Assembly: GCA_002352605.1 (NCBI GenBank)
Contig: DEIP01000040.1
Span: 1 to 18,826, forward strand
Direction: 5' to 3'
Source of the DNA: Desulfobacteraceae bacterium UBA2771
GTDB lineage: Bacteria; Desulfobacterota; Desulfobacteria; Desulfobacterales; Desulfosarcinaceae
DNA: 18,826 nucleotides
Shown: in pieces, positions 1 through 7,261 of the stretch
Layout: the number at the start of each line of letters is the position of its first letter
Position numbering within the stretch: the first letter of the stretch is position 1
Position numbers and translations under genes: made by a program
The notes under the pieces: generated by a model
The model's database searches: none
Seen by the model: the letters and a program-made list of their open reading frames with translations, nothing else
What the model was told of the DNA's origin: nothing

Positions 1-28
1 GATGCCATTTGTGGATGGGTACCATAGA

Positions 29-1495
29 TTAATTGTCCACCCTATAGTTGGGCGCCTCTTTGGTAATAATCACGTCGTGGACATGGCTTTCCCGCATGCC
101 GGCGGCACTAATTTTGATAAACCGGGCCCGCTGGCGAAGTTCTTCGATGGTCCGGCAGCCCACATAGCCCATACCGGCTTTGAGCCCGCCAATGAGCTGG
201 AGGATGTTGGCGGACAGTGTTCCCCGGTAGGGCACCCGACCGACGATGCCCTCGGGGACCAGTTTGTCGTCGGTTTCCTGTTCGGTCTGGTAATAGCGGT
301 CCTTGCTGCCCTTTTTCATGGCTTCTATGGATCCCATTCCCCGGTAGACCTTGTAGCTTCGCCCCTGGAACAAGATGGTCTCACCGGGGCTCTCCTCGGT
401 GCCGGCGAAGAGGCCGCCGATCATGACGGTGTGTGCACCGGCCCCGACAGCCTTGGTAATATCGCCTGAAAATTTGATGCCGCCGTCGGCCATCAGGGGG
501 ACCCCGGTCTTTTCCGATACCTTGCGGCAGTTAACAATGGCCGAAATCTGAGGCACGCCGATACCGGCGACGATGCGCGTGGTACAGATGGACCCCGGAC
601 CGATGCCGATCTTAACGGCATCCACACCGGCGTCGATCAGGGCCTGGGCGCCTTCACCGGTGCCCACATTGCCCGCGATAAGCTGCATGGCGGGGAAAGC
701 CCCCTTGAGGCGTTCCACAGCCCGGATGACGTTTCCCGTGTGGCCGTGGGAGGTATCGATAACGATGACATCGGCACCGGCGCCAAGCAGGGCTTCGGCC
801 CGGAGCATCATGTCTTCGCCCACGCCGACAGCGGCCCCCACCCGAAGCCGTCCCATGGCGTCTTTGCAGGCCGTGGGATATTTTTTTATCTTCTCGATAT
901 CCTTGATGGTAATCATTCCGGTCAACCGCCCGTTTTCCTCCACCACCAGCAGCTTTTCGATACGGTGCTCGTGGAGCAACTTCTTGGATTCTTCCAGGCT
1001 GATGCCTTCGCTCACCGTTACCAACTTTTTACTGGTCATCACATCACTGACCTTTTTGGTCATGTCCGCTTCAAACCGCAGGTCCCGGTTGGTAACGATG
1101 CCCACCAGTTGATCGCCCCGGGTCACCGGCACCCCAGAAATGCGGTAATGGGCCATTAGCGCCATGACATCTTCAATGGGCCGATCCGGGCCGATGGTCA
1201 AGGGGTCCACGATCATGCCGGATTCTGATTTTTTCACCCGGTCGACTTCCACGGCCTGGCTCTCGACGCTCATGTTCCGGTGGATAAAACCGATACCTCC
1301 CTCGCGGGCCATGGTGATGGCGCTCTGCGCCTCGGTTACCGTATCCATGGCCGCACTGACAATGGGAATATTAAGGCTCAGTTCACGGGTTAAACGGGTA
1401 TGGGTATCGACATCCTTGGGAAGCACATCGGAATAACCGGGCGTCAGCAGGACATCATCAAATGAATATGCTTCCTCTGCCATCAGGTGGGTCAT
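29..1495 (-). CDS. guaB: Inosine-5'-monophosphate dehydrogenase
   Basis: Catalyses NAD-dependent oxidation of IMP to XMP, the committed step of guanine nucleotide synthesis, in the cytoplasm. The 488-residue length is normal for bacterial IMPDH. The TIM-barrel starts at once (SFDDVLLTPGYSDVLP, about residues 11-26). A pair of CBS domains is inserted at about residues 94-205, then the barrel resumes with DTSHGH (247-252) and the catalytic loop GPGSICTTR, whose nucleophile is Cys304. The flap region with RYYQ and the C-terminal GGLKAGMGYVG are present. The ATG is supported by GGAGG five bases upstream. The gene diverges from yciO across a 408-base gap. Only 28 bases follow the stop, so any guaA partner, commonly next to guaB, would be outside the window. 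Confidence 0.97.
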   Translation of the reverse strand: MTHLMAEEAYSFDDVLLTPGYSDVLPKDVDTHTRLTRELSLNIPIVSAAMDTVTEAQSAITMAREGGIGFIHRNMSVESQAVEVDRVKKSESGMIVDPLTIGPDRPIEDVMALMAHYRISGVPVTRGDQLVGIVTNRDLRFEADMTKKVSDVMTSKKLVTVSEGISLEESKKLLHEHRIEKLLVVEENGRLTGMITIKDIEKIKKYPTACKDAMGRLRVGAAVGVGEDMMLRAEALLGAGADVIVIDTSHGHTGNVIRAVERLKGAFPAMQLIAGNVGTGEGAQALIDAGVDAVKIGIGPGSICTTRIVAGIGVPQISAIVNCRKVSEKTGVPLMADGGIKFSGDITKAVGAGAHTVMIGGLFAGTEESPGETILFQGRSYKVYRGMGSIEAMKKGSKDRYYQTEQETDDKLVPEGIVGRVPYRGTLSANILQLIGGLKAGMGYVGCRTIEELRQRARFIKISAAGMRESHVHDVIITKEAPNYRVDN

Positions 1496-1541
1496 GTGAT
1501 CCTCCGCATCTATATGGAAGTCGGCCGGTTCGGCGGTGGTG

Positions 1542-1591
1542 ATTATGGGTGAATTCCGTCAGCGGCCGGGTCGGTCCTTCGAAGCGGCCGG
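1542..1591 (-). promoter_or_regulatory. Possible guaB promoter with spaced direct repeat
   Basis: On the minus strand CATAAT (plus positions 1542-1547) matches the -10 consensus at five of six bases, about 47 bases before the guaB start. No -35 box lies at the right distance. In its place there are two copies of CCGGCCGCT (minus strand), at 1561-1569 and 1583-1591, two helical turns apart and centred about 41 bases upstream of the expected start site. That layout would suit an activator-dependent promoter. This is inference from spacing only. Confidence 0.2.
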
Positions 1592-1738
1592 AAACGGCTT
1601 AAAAACGGGGTTTGCATGGGTTTCGGCAAGCAGGCGATGAAATCCTCGATCGGAGGCTCATGTCGGCTTCGGGCCGGTAACCGATTGATCCGGCAGGCTA
1701 ACAAATGCAAGCGGCTTTTTCAATCATTATTTGGCCGC

Positions 1739-1767
1739 TTGACACCCCCGACCGTCCGTAATAGATT
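1739..1767 (+). promoter_or_regulatory. Sigma70-type promoter for yciO
   Basis: A perfect -35 box TTGACA (1739-1744), a 17-base spacer and TAGATT (1762-1767, four of six) form a good vegetative promoter about 135 bases upstream of the yciO ATG. An inverted repeat, AAGCGGC (1709-1715) and GCCGCTT (1734-1740), overlaps the first two bases of the -35 box and could be an operator. Confidence 0.5.
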
Positions 1768-1816
1768 CGGGCCTTGCGTTTTAAGATATTCTTTTCGGTA
1801 AAGACAGCGGCAAGGA

Positions 1817-1845
1817 GGTCGTATCGCAGCAATACTGCAACGACC
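1817..1845 (+). promoter_or_regulatory. Leader hairpin upstream of yciO
   Basis: GGTCGT (1817-1822) pairs with ACGACC (1840-1845), and inside it GCAG (1826-1829) pairs with CTGC (1835-1838) around a CAATA loop, giving a two-part stem with small internal bulges. It lies in the predicted 5' leader of yciO. No T-run follows, so it is not a terminator. No known riboswitch class was recognised. An AAGGAGG just before it (1812-1818) has no suitably placed start codon. Confidence 0.35.
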
Positions 1846-1903
1846 GACAGGGCGACCCGAGAACGATATCTTAACGCCTATAAATAGGAGCCGTAACACC
1901 GTC

Positions 1904-2509
1904 ATGCTGTATACCATCAATGCAGACAATCCCCAACAGCGGCTGATCGGTCGTATTGCGGATATATTGAAAAAAGGGGGCCTGATCGCTTACCCCACCG
2001 ATACTTACTACGGCATCGGGTGCGATATCATGAACAAACGGGCCATCGAGAAAATTTACCTGCTCAAACAGCGCAACAAGAACCAGCCCTTCAGCTTTAT
2101 CTGCGCCAACCTGAAAAACATCAGCCAGTATGCAAAGGTCTCCAACTATGCCTACAAAACGATGAAACGGCTTCTCCCCGGACCCTATACCTTTATTCTG
2201 CCCGGATCGAAACTGGTTCCAAAAATTATGCTCACCAAACGCAAAACCGCCGGCATCCGCGTTCCGGCCAACAACATCTGCCTCGCCATAGTCGAGGCCT
2301 TGGGCAATCCCGTGATTTCAACCAGCGCCACCATGCCTGATGGTGATGTCTTTCACGATGCATCCTTGATCGACGATCACTTCGGGTCAAGACTGGATAC
2401 GGTAATCGACGGTGGACCGGTAGCGGGAAAGCCCTCCAGTGTGGTTTCTTTAGAAGACGATGTGCCGGAAATCATCCGAGAAGGATTGGGAGACGTCAGC
2501 CTCTTCTGA
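1904..2509 (+). CDS. yciO: YciO-type YrdC/Sua5-family protein
   Basis: Member of the Sua5/YrdC/YciO family, whose characterised members make threonylcarbamoyl-AMP for the t6A37 tRNA modification from threonine, bicarbonate and ATP. The 201-residue sequence follows the E. coli YciO pattern closely as I recall it: an N-terminal ADNPQQRL, PTDTYYGIG (31-39), KQRNKNQPFSFIC, LLPGPYTFIL, KRKTAGIRVP (112-121), an STSA motif (139-142) and a C-terminal REGLGDVSLF. It resembles YciO more than the main TsaC/YrdC enzyme, so whether it makes t6A or has a related role is open. Translation probably starts at the ATG at 1904. The AGGAG at about 1886 is 13 bases upstream, a long spacing. It is a single gene with its own promoter and converges with sppA. 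Confidence 0.88.
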   Translation: MLYTINADNPQQRLIGRIADILKKGGLIAYPTDTYYGIGCDIMNKRAIEKIYLLKQRNKNQPFSFICANLKNISQYAKVSNYAYKTMKRLLPGPYTFILPGSKLVPKIMLTKRKTAGIRVPANNICLAIVEALGNPVISTSATMPDGDVFHDASLIDDHFGSRLDTVIDGGPVAGKPSSVVSLEDDVPEIIREGLGDVSLF

Positions 2510-2615
2510 ATAGATTCTTGCAGGCGATGGGGATGGCCCCCTTGTAGAGCCCGTTCGGTCGTTTCCATCGTGACCGGTGATGAAGGCATTCAATTCATTT
2601 CGCAATCACGGTTCC

Positions 2616-3503
2616 CTATGGCTGGTATCGATATTCGGCATAGATACCGGGGTGAATCGCCTTGGAAATCAAACCGGATAAGGATGTGGACATCAGGTAG
2701 CGCAGCAACGACAGCTTTTCGTCACGGGCATAAACCGGAACCACCGCGCCGTCGACACCGCCCAATTCACCGGCCCAGGCAAGGGCATCTTCGAAATTGC
2801 CGAGCCGGTCCACCAGCCCCAGCGCCTTGGCACCCTCGCCGGTGAAGATTCGCCCGTCAGCCGATTGGGCCACCTGGGCACGGTCCATCTTTCTGCCTTC
2901 GGCGATTGCCGTGACAAATTGTTCATGGATGCCGCTGGTAATGGATTGCAGGATTTCGCGCTCGTCGTTCCGCATCTCTCGGGTGGGCGACCCGGTATCC
3001 TTGTAAGGTCCGCTCTTTATCACGACGGGAACCAACCCGATCTTGTCAAGCAGCCGGCTAAAATTCGTGTAACCCATGATCACGCCGATACTGCCGGTAA
3101 TCGTACCTGGATTGGCCACGATACCGTCAGCCGCGCAGGCCACGTAATAGCCGCCGGAGGCAGCCACGGCGCCCATGGAAGCCACGACCTTCTTGGTGCC
3201 GATGGTTTTTCGGATCTCACGGTAAATCTCCTGAGACGGCCCCACCGCACCGCCGGGAGAATCGATACGGACAACGATGGCCTTAATGTCTTCATCCTCC
3301 CGGAATCGACGAATATGCGCGATCGTATCCCGCGCATCGGCGATCGCCCCTTCAATTTCAATGACCCCCACGGCCTCGCCGCGAAAATCGCCGGCAGCCC
3401 TGCCCATCCATCCCGCCATGGCCATGATGCCAAGCGCCAGCCCGGTAAAAACGGCAAAGGATGCCAGTAGAAAGAATAGGTAGGGATGGCGTCTCGAAAA
3501 CAT
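2616..3503 (-). CDS. sppA: Signal peptide peptidase SppA (36K type)
   Basis: Membrane-anchored serine protease that degrades cleaved signal peptides. The 295-residue form has an N-terminal signal anchor (about residues 7-30, LFFLLASFAVFTGLALGIMAMAG) and a single peptidase S49 domain. It carries RIDSPGGAVGPSQEI, the Ser116 nucleophile in AVAASGGYYVA, and the general base Lys168 in KSGPYKDTGSP, making the expected Ser-Lys dyad. The chosen ATG has AAGGAG six bases upstream. An in-frame ATG 18 codons further up (3557) lacks such a site and lies inside a strong hairpin. It is last in the minus-strand series, 77 bases after rpsA. No clear terminator is visible in the 106 bases separating it from convergent yciO. 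Confidence 0.95.
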   Translation of the reverse strand: MFSRRHPYLFFLLASFAVFTGLALGIMAMAGWMGRAAGDFRGEAVGVIEIEGAIADARDTIAHIRRFREDEDIKAIVVRIDSPGGAVGPSQEIYREIRKTIGTKKVVASMGAVAASGGYYVACAADGIVANPGTITGSIGVIMGYTNFSRLLDKIGLVPVVIKSGPYKDTGSPTREMRNDEREILQSITSGIHEQFVTAIAEGRKMDRAQVAQSADGRIFTGEGAKALGLVDRLGNFEDALAWAGELGGVDGAVVPVYARDEKLSLLRYLMSTSLSGLISKAIHPGIYAEYRYQP

Positions 3504-3520
3504 GGCAGGCTCCTTATAAA

Positions 3521-3560
3521 TCAATGCCGGCGGGCCTTTCAGGCAAACCGCCGGCATTGA
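3521..3560 (-). terminator. Strong intergenic hairpin, rpsA-sppA
   Basis: TCAATGCCGGCGG (3521-3533) and CCGCCGGCATTGA (3548-3560) are perfect 13-bp inverted copies. Inside, GCCT (3534-3537) and AGGC (3541-3544) add a further short stem, leaving three unpaired bases. On the minus strand the hairpin is followed by TTTATAAGGAG, so the T-run is short and merges directly into the sppA ribosome binding site. It could be a partial terminator that lowers sppA relative to rpsA, a processing or stabilising hairpin for the rpsA 3' end, or both. The structure is seen directly; its role is inferred. Confidence 0.55.
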
Positions 3561-3580
3561 TGTTCGGATCGATGAAATTA

Positions 3581-5320
3581 CTATTCGTCGTTGTTGAGCT
3601 TTTCCTGCAGGTTCTCACGAAGGATTTCGCCGAAACTGGAGGTAACCGGCCCCATGTTGTTGACGTACTCGGTCAGCAATTCCTGACCATCTTCCATGTC
3701 GAGTCGTTTGATGGAAAGACCGATACGCCGCTCGTCACTGTTGATGTTCATCACTTTGGCGGTCAGCACCTGGCCTACTTCAAACAGGCCCACCGGGGTT
3801 TTTATTTTCTCCTTGCTGATTTCGGAAACATGCACCAACCCTTCGATGCCCTCTTCAAGCTCGACAAAGACACCGAAGTCAGTCACATTGGTTACGGTAC
3901 CGGTGATCTCCTTGCCCACCTCATAGCGCTCGGCGGCCGTATCCCATGGATCGGCCTGCAGCTGTTTGATGCCCAAGGAGAAACGCTCCTGGTCCTTGTC
4001 GATTTCCAGAACGATGGCCTGAATCACATCACCCTTCTTGTAAATTTCAGAGGGATGCTTGATTCGCTTGGTCCAGGAGATATCGGAGATGTGAACCAGA
4101 CCGTCGATGCCTTCGTCGATTCCAATGAATAGGCCGAAGTCGGTGATATTCTTGATCTTTCCTTCGATGGTGGTACCTATCGGGTATTTATCGCTGATCA
4201 CATCCCAGGGATTGGGAGCGGCCTGCTTCATGCCCAGGGAAATCCGCCGGTTTTCCGGTTTGATATCCAGCACCATGGCGTCCACCATCTCACCCACGGA
4301 GACCACCTTGGAGGGATGGCGGACCTTGCGTGTCCAGGACATTTCAGACACGTGAATCAGGCCCTCGATCCCCTCTTCCAATTCGAGAAAGGCGCCGTAA
4401 TCGGTTAGGCTCACCACCTTCCCGTTGATGCGCGAACCCACGGGATAGGTATCGCTGGCGCTGGCCCATGGATCTTCGGTAAGTTGCTTCATGCCTAATG
4501 AAACACGCTCACGCTCAAGATCCAGACTCAGGATCTTGACATCGATTTCGTCGCCCACAGTAAATAACTCGGAGGGGTGCTTGACCCGCCCCCACGAAAT
4601 ATCGGTAATGTGCAGCAACCCGTCCACGCCGCCCAGGTCCACAAACACGCCGTATTCGGTCAGGTTCTTGACGATACCGGGAACCACTTTGCCTTCGTGA
4701 ATGGTTGCCAGTGTCTTGGATCGCTTCTCCTCACGTTCCTCTTCCAGCAGCACCCGCCGGGAAAGCACGATATTGCTACGCTTGCGGTTGTACTTGAGGA
4801 TTTTAAATTCGAATTCCTTACCGACCATTTCATCCAGATTGCGAATGGGTCGAAGATCCGCCTGGGATCCGGGCAGGAATGCCTGAACGCCGATGTCCAC
4901 GGAAAATCCACCCTTAACGCGATTGGTGATGGTTCCGCTGATGGTCTCATCGGCTTCGTGACGAGTTTTAATGTCGTCCCAAACCTTGACCTTCTCGGCT
5001 TTTTCTTTGGACAGAACGACCACTTCATTTTCGTCATCCCACCATTCCACCATTACTTCGACGGAATCCCCCACCTGTGCTGAAACTTCGCCATCCATCT
5101 CGAATTCCCGGATGCGAATCTGGCCTTCCGACTTGTAGCCGATATCGACCAAGACGTGATCTTTGTCCACAGAAATGATTTTTCCGTTGACCACCTCACC
5201 TTCGGCAAAACGTTTGAAGCTCTCCTCGTACAGATCCATGAGCTCCGCCATACTTTCGCCGGTAACACTGTCTTTCTCGACCGGTTCCTCAGTTGATTCG
5301 TCGTCTAAAAAGTTGTCCAT
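3581..5320 (-). CDS. rpsA: 30S ribosomal protein S1
   Basis: Binds mRNA on the small ribosomal subunit and helps bring it to the decoding centre. The 579 residues contain six S1 (OB-fold) repeats at about 42-105, 125-188, 209-277, 294-364, 381-451 and 468-537, the Gram-negative layout. The last four share the consensus DYGxFxELxEGIEGLxHxSE(I/M)SW..HPS. The N-terminus is acidic (LDDESTEEPVEKD) and the C-terminal tail is short and charged (LQEKLNNDE). The ATG at 5320 has only a distant AAGGGGG 13 bases away; weak initiation sites are also known for rpsA elsewhere, where S1 controls its own synthesis. It lies between cmk and sppA, with structured spacers on both sides. The cmk-rpsA order is common in bacteria. 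Confidence 0.97.
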   Translation of the reverse strand: MDNFLDDESTEEPVEKDSVTGESMAELMDLYEESFKRFAEGEVVNGKIISVDKDHVLVDIGYKSEGQIRIREFEMDGEVSAQVGDSVEVMVEWWDDENEVVVLSKEKAEKVKVWDDIKTRHEADETISGTITNRVKGGFSVDIGVQAFLPGSQADLRPIRNLDEMVGKEFEFKILKYNRKRSNIVLSRRVLLEEEREEKRSKTLATIHEGKVVPGIVKNLTEYGVFVDLGGVDGLLHITDISWGRVKHPSELFTVGDEIDVKILSLDLERERVSLGMKQLTEDPWASASDTYPVGSRINGKVVSLTDYGAFLELEEGIEGLIHVSEMSWTRKVRHPSKVVSVGEMVDAMVLDIKPENRRISLGMKQAAPNPWDVISDKYPIGTTIEGKIKNITDFGLFIGIDEGIDGLVHISDISWTKRIKHPSEIYKKGDVIQAIVLEIDKDQERFSLGIKQLQADPWDTAAERYEVGKEITGTVTNVTDFGVFVELEEGIEGLVHVSEISKEKIKTPVGLFEVGQVLTAKVMNINSDERRIGLSIKRLDMEDGQELLTEYVNNMGPVTSSFGEILRENLQEKLNNDE

Positions 5321-5355
5321 TGACCGATGATTACCCCCTTAGCCTCATTTTATTT

Positions 5356-5398
5356 TACTGCTGATACAACCGCATGCAGTATAGCCCAAAAGCTATAC
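5356..5398 (-). promoter_or_regulatory. Overlapping inverted repeats upstream of rpsA
   Basis: Two inverted repeats share three bases. TACTGC (5356-5361) pairs with GCAGTA (5376-5381), and GTATAGC (5379-5385) pairs with GCTATAC (5392-5398) around a six-base loop. Both cannot form at once. They lie 36-78 bases before the rpsA start, in or at the edge of the predicted leader, and are candidates for S1 autoregulation or for an operator over the promoter. Confidence 0.4.
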
Positions 5399-5420
5399 AG
5401 AAAGGTCAGGTAAAATGCAA
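5392..5420 (-). promoter_or_regulatory. Possible rpsA promoter
   Basis: On the minus strand TTGCAT (plus 5415-5420) and TATAGC (plus 5392-5397) are separated by exactly 17 bases in the 127-base cmk-rpsA gap. Each box matches consensus only partly (three and four of six). The -10 box lies inside the GTATAGC/GCTATAC inverted repeat, so repeat binding and promoter use may interfere. A separate rpsA promoter downstream of cmk is common elsewhere. Confidence 0.4.
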
Positions 5421-5447
5421 TACAAAAATAACTTTTCCGTACCCACC

Positions 5448-6110
5448 TCAAATGTATTGTCCGACAAGGGTCAAGATCAGGTCGACAACCCGTCGGGCGG
5501 TCATGGCCGTCGAATCGATGACCACGGCATCGCCGGCCGGCTTCAGTGGCGCAATCTCCCGACCGCTGTCATCGTCATCCCTGCGACGGATATCCGCCTC
5601 AATCCGTTCGAGGGTCTGATCACCGGCTTTGCCGTATTGCGCATAGCGGCGCAGCGCCCGCTGTCGAACGGTTGCCTCGAGAAAGAACTTGAGATCCGCT
5701 TCGGGAAAGACAACCGTTCCCATGTCGCGGCCCTCGGCCACCAGGCCCTTGGCCCGCCCCGCCTCACGCTGAATGCCCAAAAGGGCCTGTCTGACCACCG
5801 GACGGGCCGACACCACCGAGGCCAGCATGGTGATCTCCGGTGAGCGGATCCGGTCGGTAATGTCCACGCCGTTCAACACCAGACGACGTTGCCCAACCCG
5901 AAGCCGCATTTTTTCACAGATTTCGCCAAGGCCCTGATCATCATCCGATCGGACGGAGGCGGCACGAACGGACCAGGCGACGGCCCGGTATAAGGCCCCG
6001 GTATCCAGGTACCGGTACCCCAGTTCACCTGCCAACATCTTGGAGACCGTGGTCTTGCCGGCACCGGCAGGCCCGTCAATGGTAATCAGCAACAATGGGT
6101 TGGTAAGCAT
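5448..6110 (-). CDS. cmk: Cytidylate kinase
   Basis: Phosphorylates CMP and dCMP to the diphosphates with ATP. The 220-residue protein has the nucleoside monophosphate kinase P-loop GPAGAGKTT near the N-terminus, the (L/Y)LDTGALYRAVAW substrate motif, RSPEIT, a GRDMGTVVFPEADLKFFLEA block and the C-terminal VIDST...VVDLIL typical of Cmk. The ATG at 6110 is preferred because it leaves about ten residues before the first strand, as in other Cmk proteins. An in-frame TTG at 6143 would add 11 residues. Neither start has a strong ribosome binding site, so coupling to hisC just upstream (36 bases) is likely. It sits in the order hisC-cmk-rpsA. Confidence 0.95.
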   Translation of the reverse strand: MLTNPLLLITIDGPAGAGKTTVSKMLAGELGYRYLDTGALYRAVAWSVRAASVRSDDDQGLGEICEKMRLRVGQRRLVLNGVDITDRIRSPEITMLASVVSARPVVRQALLGIQREAGRAKGLVAEGRDMGTVVFPEADLKFFLEATVRQRALRRYAQYGKAGDQTLERIEADIRRRDDDDSGREIAPLKPAGDAVVIDSTAMTARRVVDLILTLVGQYI

Positions 6111-6146
6111 TTTCGTTTTCCCGTCTGCAACCGTCACGGACAATAT

Positions 6147-7235
6147 CTAATGAAGGGCCGTTTTCAGCGCCCGGATAAAACGCCGGTTCTCCGCTTCAAG
6201 ACCGACGTTGATGCGAATATAGGTGGGATATCCATAGGCGCACATGGACCTGACGATTACGCCCTGCCGCAGCATGTTTTCGAACACGGTGTCCGCCGGT
6301 TGCCCCACGTCGATCAGAAAAAAGTTGGCCTCGGTCTTGAAGTAGGTCAGGCCCAGCCGATCCAATGCGCGATACAGCTCGTTCAGTCCTCGATGGACCA
6401 TGTCCACCGTCTCTTGCAGAAAGGCCCGGTCATCCAAGGCCGCCGCCGCCGCTGCCTGAGCCATGGCATTGACGTTAAAGGGTTGACGAACCCGATTAAG
6501 CACCTCCGCCAGTGCAGCCGGCATGATTCCGTAACCCATCCGCAGCCCGGCAAGACCGTATGCCTTGGAGAAGGTCCTAAGGGTCACCAGCGGACGGTCC
6601 AGATCCGACGACTTCCCGGTTTTAAGGCCATCGGCAGATCTTGCGAACTCGATATAGGCCTCGTCCACGACCACCACCAGATCGTCGGGAAGCCGGGCCA
6701 TGAAGCGGTCAAAATCCTTTTGGGTGACCACCGTACCGGTGGGGTTGTTGGGGTTGCAGACGAAAACCAGCCGGGTATCGGCGGTGACCCGCCGTGCCAT
6801 GGCGTCCAGATCCATGGTCATGGCCTTCAAGGGCACATCATCCACCAGGGCGCCGGCGGCGGTGGCGGTAATGTCGTACATGAGAAATGAGGGGCGCGGC
6901 ACAACCACCCGGTCACCGGGCCGGACCAAGGCCCTCACCAGCAGGGCGATGATGTCGTCCGAACCGTTTCCGATCACCACATTCACCGGCGAAACGCCGT
7001 TGGCATCGGCGATCTTACGGGTCAGCCGGTGACCGGCGCCATCCGGGTAGCGGTGAAGCGTGGACAGCGATTGCCGGATGGCCGCCAACGCCTTCGGTGA
7101 GGGCCCCAACGGGTTTTCGTTGGAGGCCAGCTTGATCGAATCGCTGATGCCGTATTCGCGTTCCAAGGCCTCCAGCGGCTTGCCGGGGAGATAGGGTTCG
7201 ATGGCCTGAATGTAATCGGGTATCGTCAGTTTCAT
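6147..7235 (-). CDS. hisC: Histidinol-phosphate aminotransferase
   Basis: PLP-dependent class I/II aminotransferase that converts imidazole-acetol phosphate and glutamate to histidinol phosphate. In many bacteria the same enzyme also transaminates aromatic amino-acid precursors. The 362 residues carry KLASNENPLGPSP (35-47), NPNNPTG (161-167), DEAYIEF with the PLP-ring Asp191, the Schiff-base Lys224 in TFSKAYGLAGLRMGYG, and the substrate-binding IRINVG near the C-terminus. No other his genes are in the window. Its place before cmk and rpsA recalls aro/tyr-type gene groups, so an aromatic role is possible. It starts only 26 bases after the oxidoreductase gamma subunit gene, suggesting read-through from that cluster. 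The ribosome binding site is weak. Confidence 0.93.
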   Translation of the reverse strand: MKLTIPDYIQAIEPYLPGKPLEALEREYGISDSIKLASNENPLGPSPKALAAIRQSLSTLHRYPDGAGHRLTRKIADANGVSPVNVVIGNGSDDIIALLVRALVRPGDRVVVPRPSFLMYDITATAAGALVDDVPLKAMTMDLDAMARRVTADTRLVFVCNPNNPTGTVVTQKDFDRFMARLPDDLVVVVDEAYIEFARSADGLKTGKSSDLDRPLVTLRTFSKAYGLAGLRMGYGIMPAALAEVLNRVRQPFNVNAMAQAAAAAALDDRAFLQETVDMVHRGLNELYRALDRLGLTYFKTEANFFLIDVGQPADTVFENMLRQGVIVRSMCAYGYPTYIRINVGLEAENRRFIRALKTALH

Positions 7236-7261
7236 GTTCCATCATCGGCTAAGGGATTGTT

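Larger units (their letters stand above)
1496..1903. other. Divergent control region between guaB and yciO
   Basis: This 408-base stretch carries no convincing gene. It holds the guaB ribosome binding site at its left edge, a direct repeat AGCGGCCGG at 1561-1569 and 1583-1591 (22 bases start to start), a promoter-like element for yciO at 1739-1767, an inverted repeat AAGCGGC/GCCGCTT at 1709-1715 and 1734-1740 running into that promoter's -35 box, and a leader hairpin at 1817-1845. The short open frames inside it on either strand have no family features. Confidence 0.6.

Noticed and set aside
1812..1818. Perfect AAGGAGG possibly marking a leader peptide
   Set aside because: No ATG, GTG or TTG lies at a suitable distance downstream; the site is next to a hairpin arm.
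1616..1929. Short open frames in the guaB-yciO gap on both strands
   Set aside because: They are Arg/Cys-rich, without ribosome binding sites, and overlap the predicted promoter, leader hairpin and yciO start.
2510..2615. Terminator between convergent yciO and sppA
   Set aside because: Only weak inverted repeats of 4-5 bp without a T-run were found on either strand.
2865..3470. Open frame of 201 codons on the plus strand opposite sppA
   Set aside because: It lies wholly antisense to a gene with complete catalytic motifs, has no family features and no ribosome binding site.
3504..3557. Longer SppA start at 3557
   Set aside because: It falls in a perfect hairpin and lacks a ribosome binding site. 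The start at 3503 has AAGGAG and begins just before the signal anchor.
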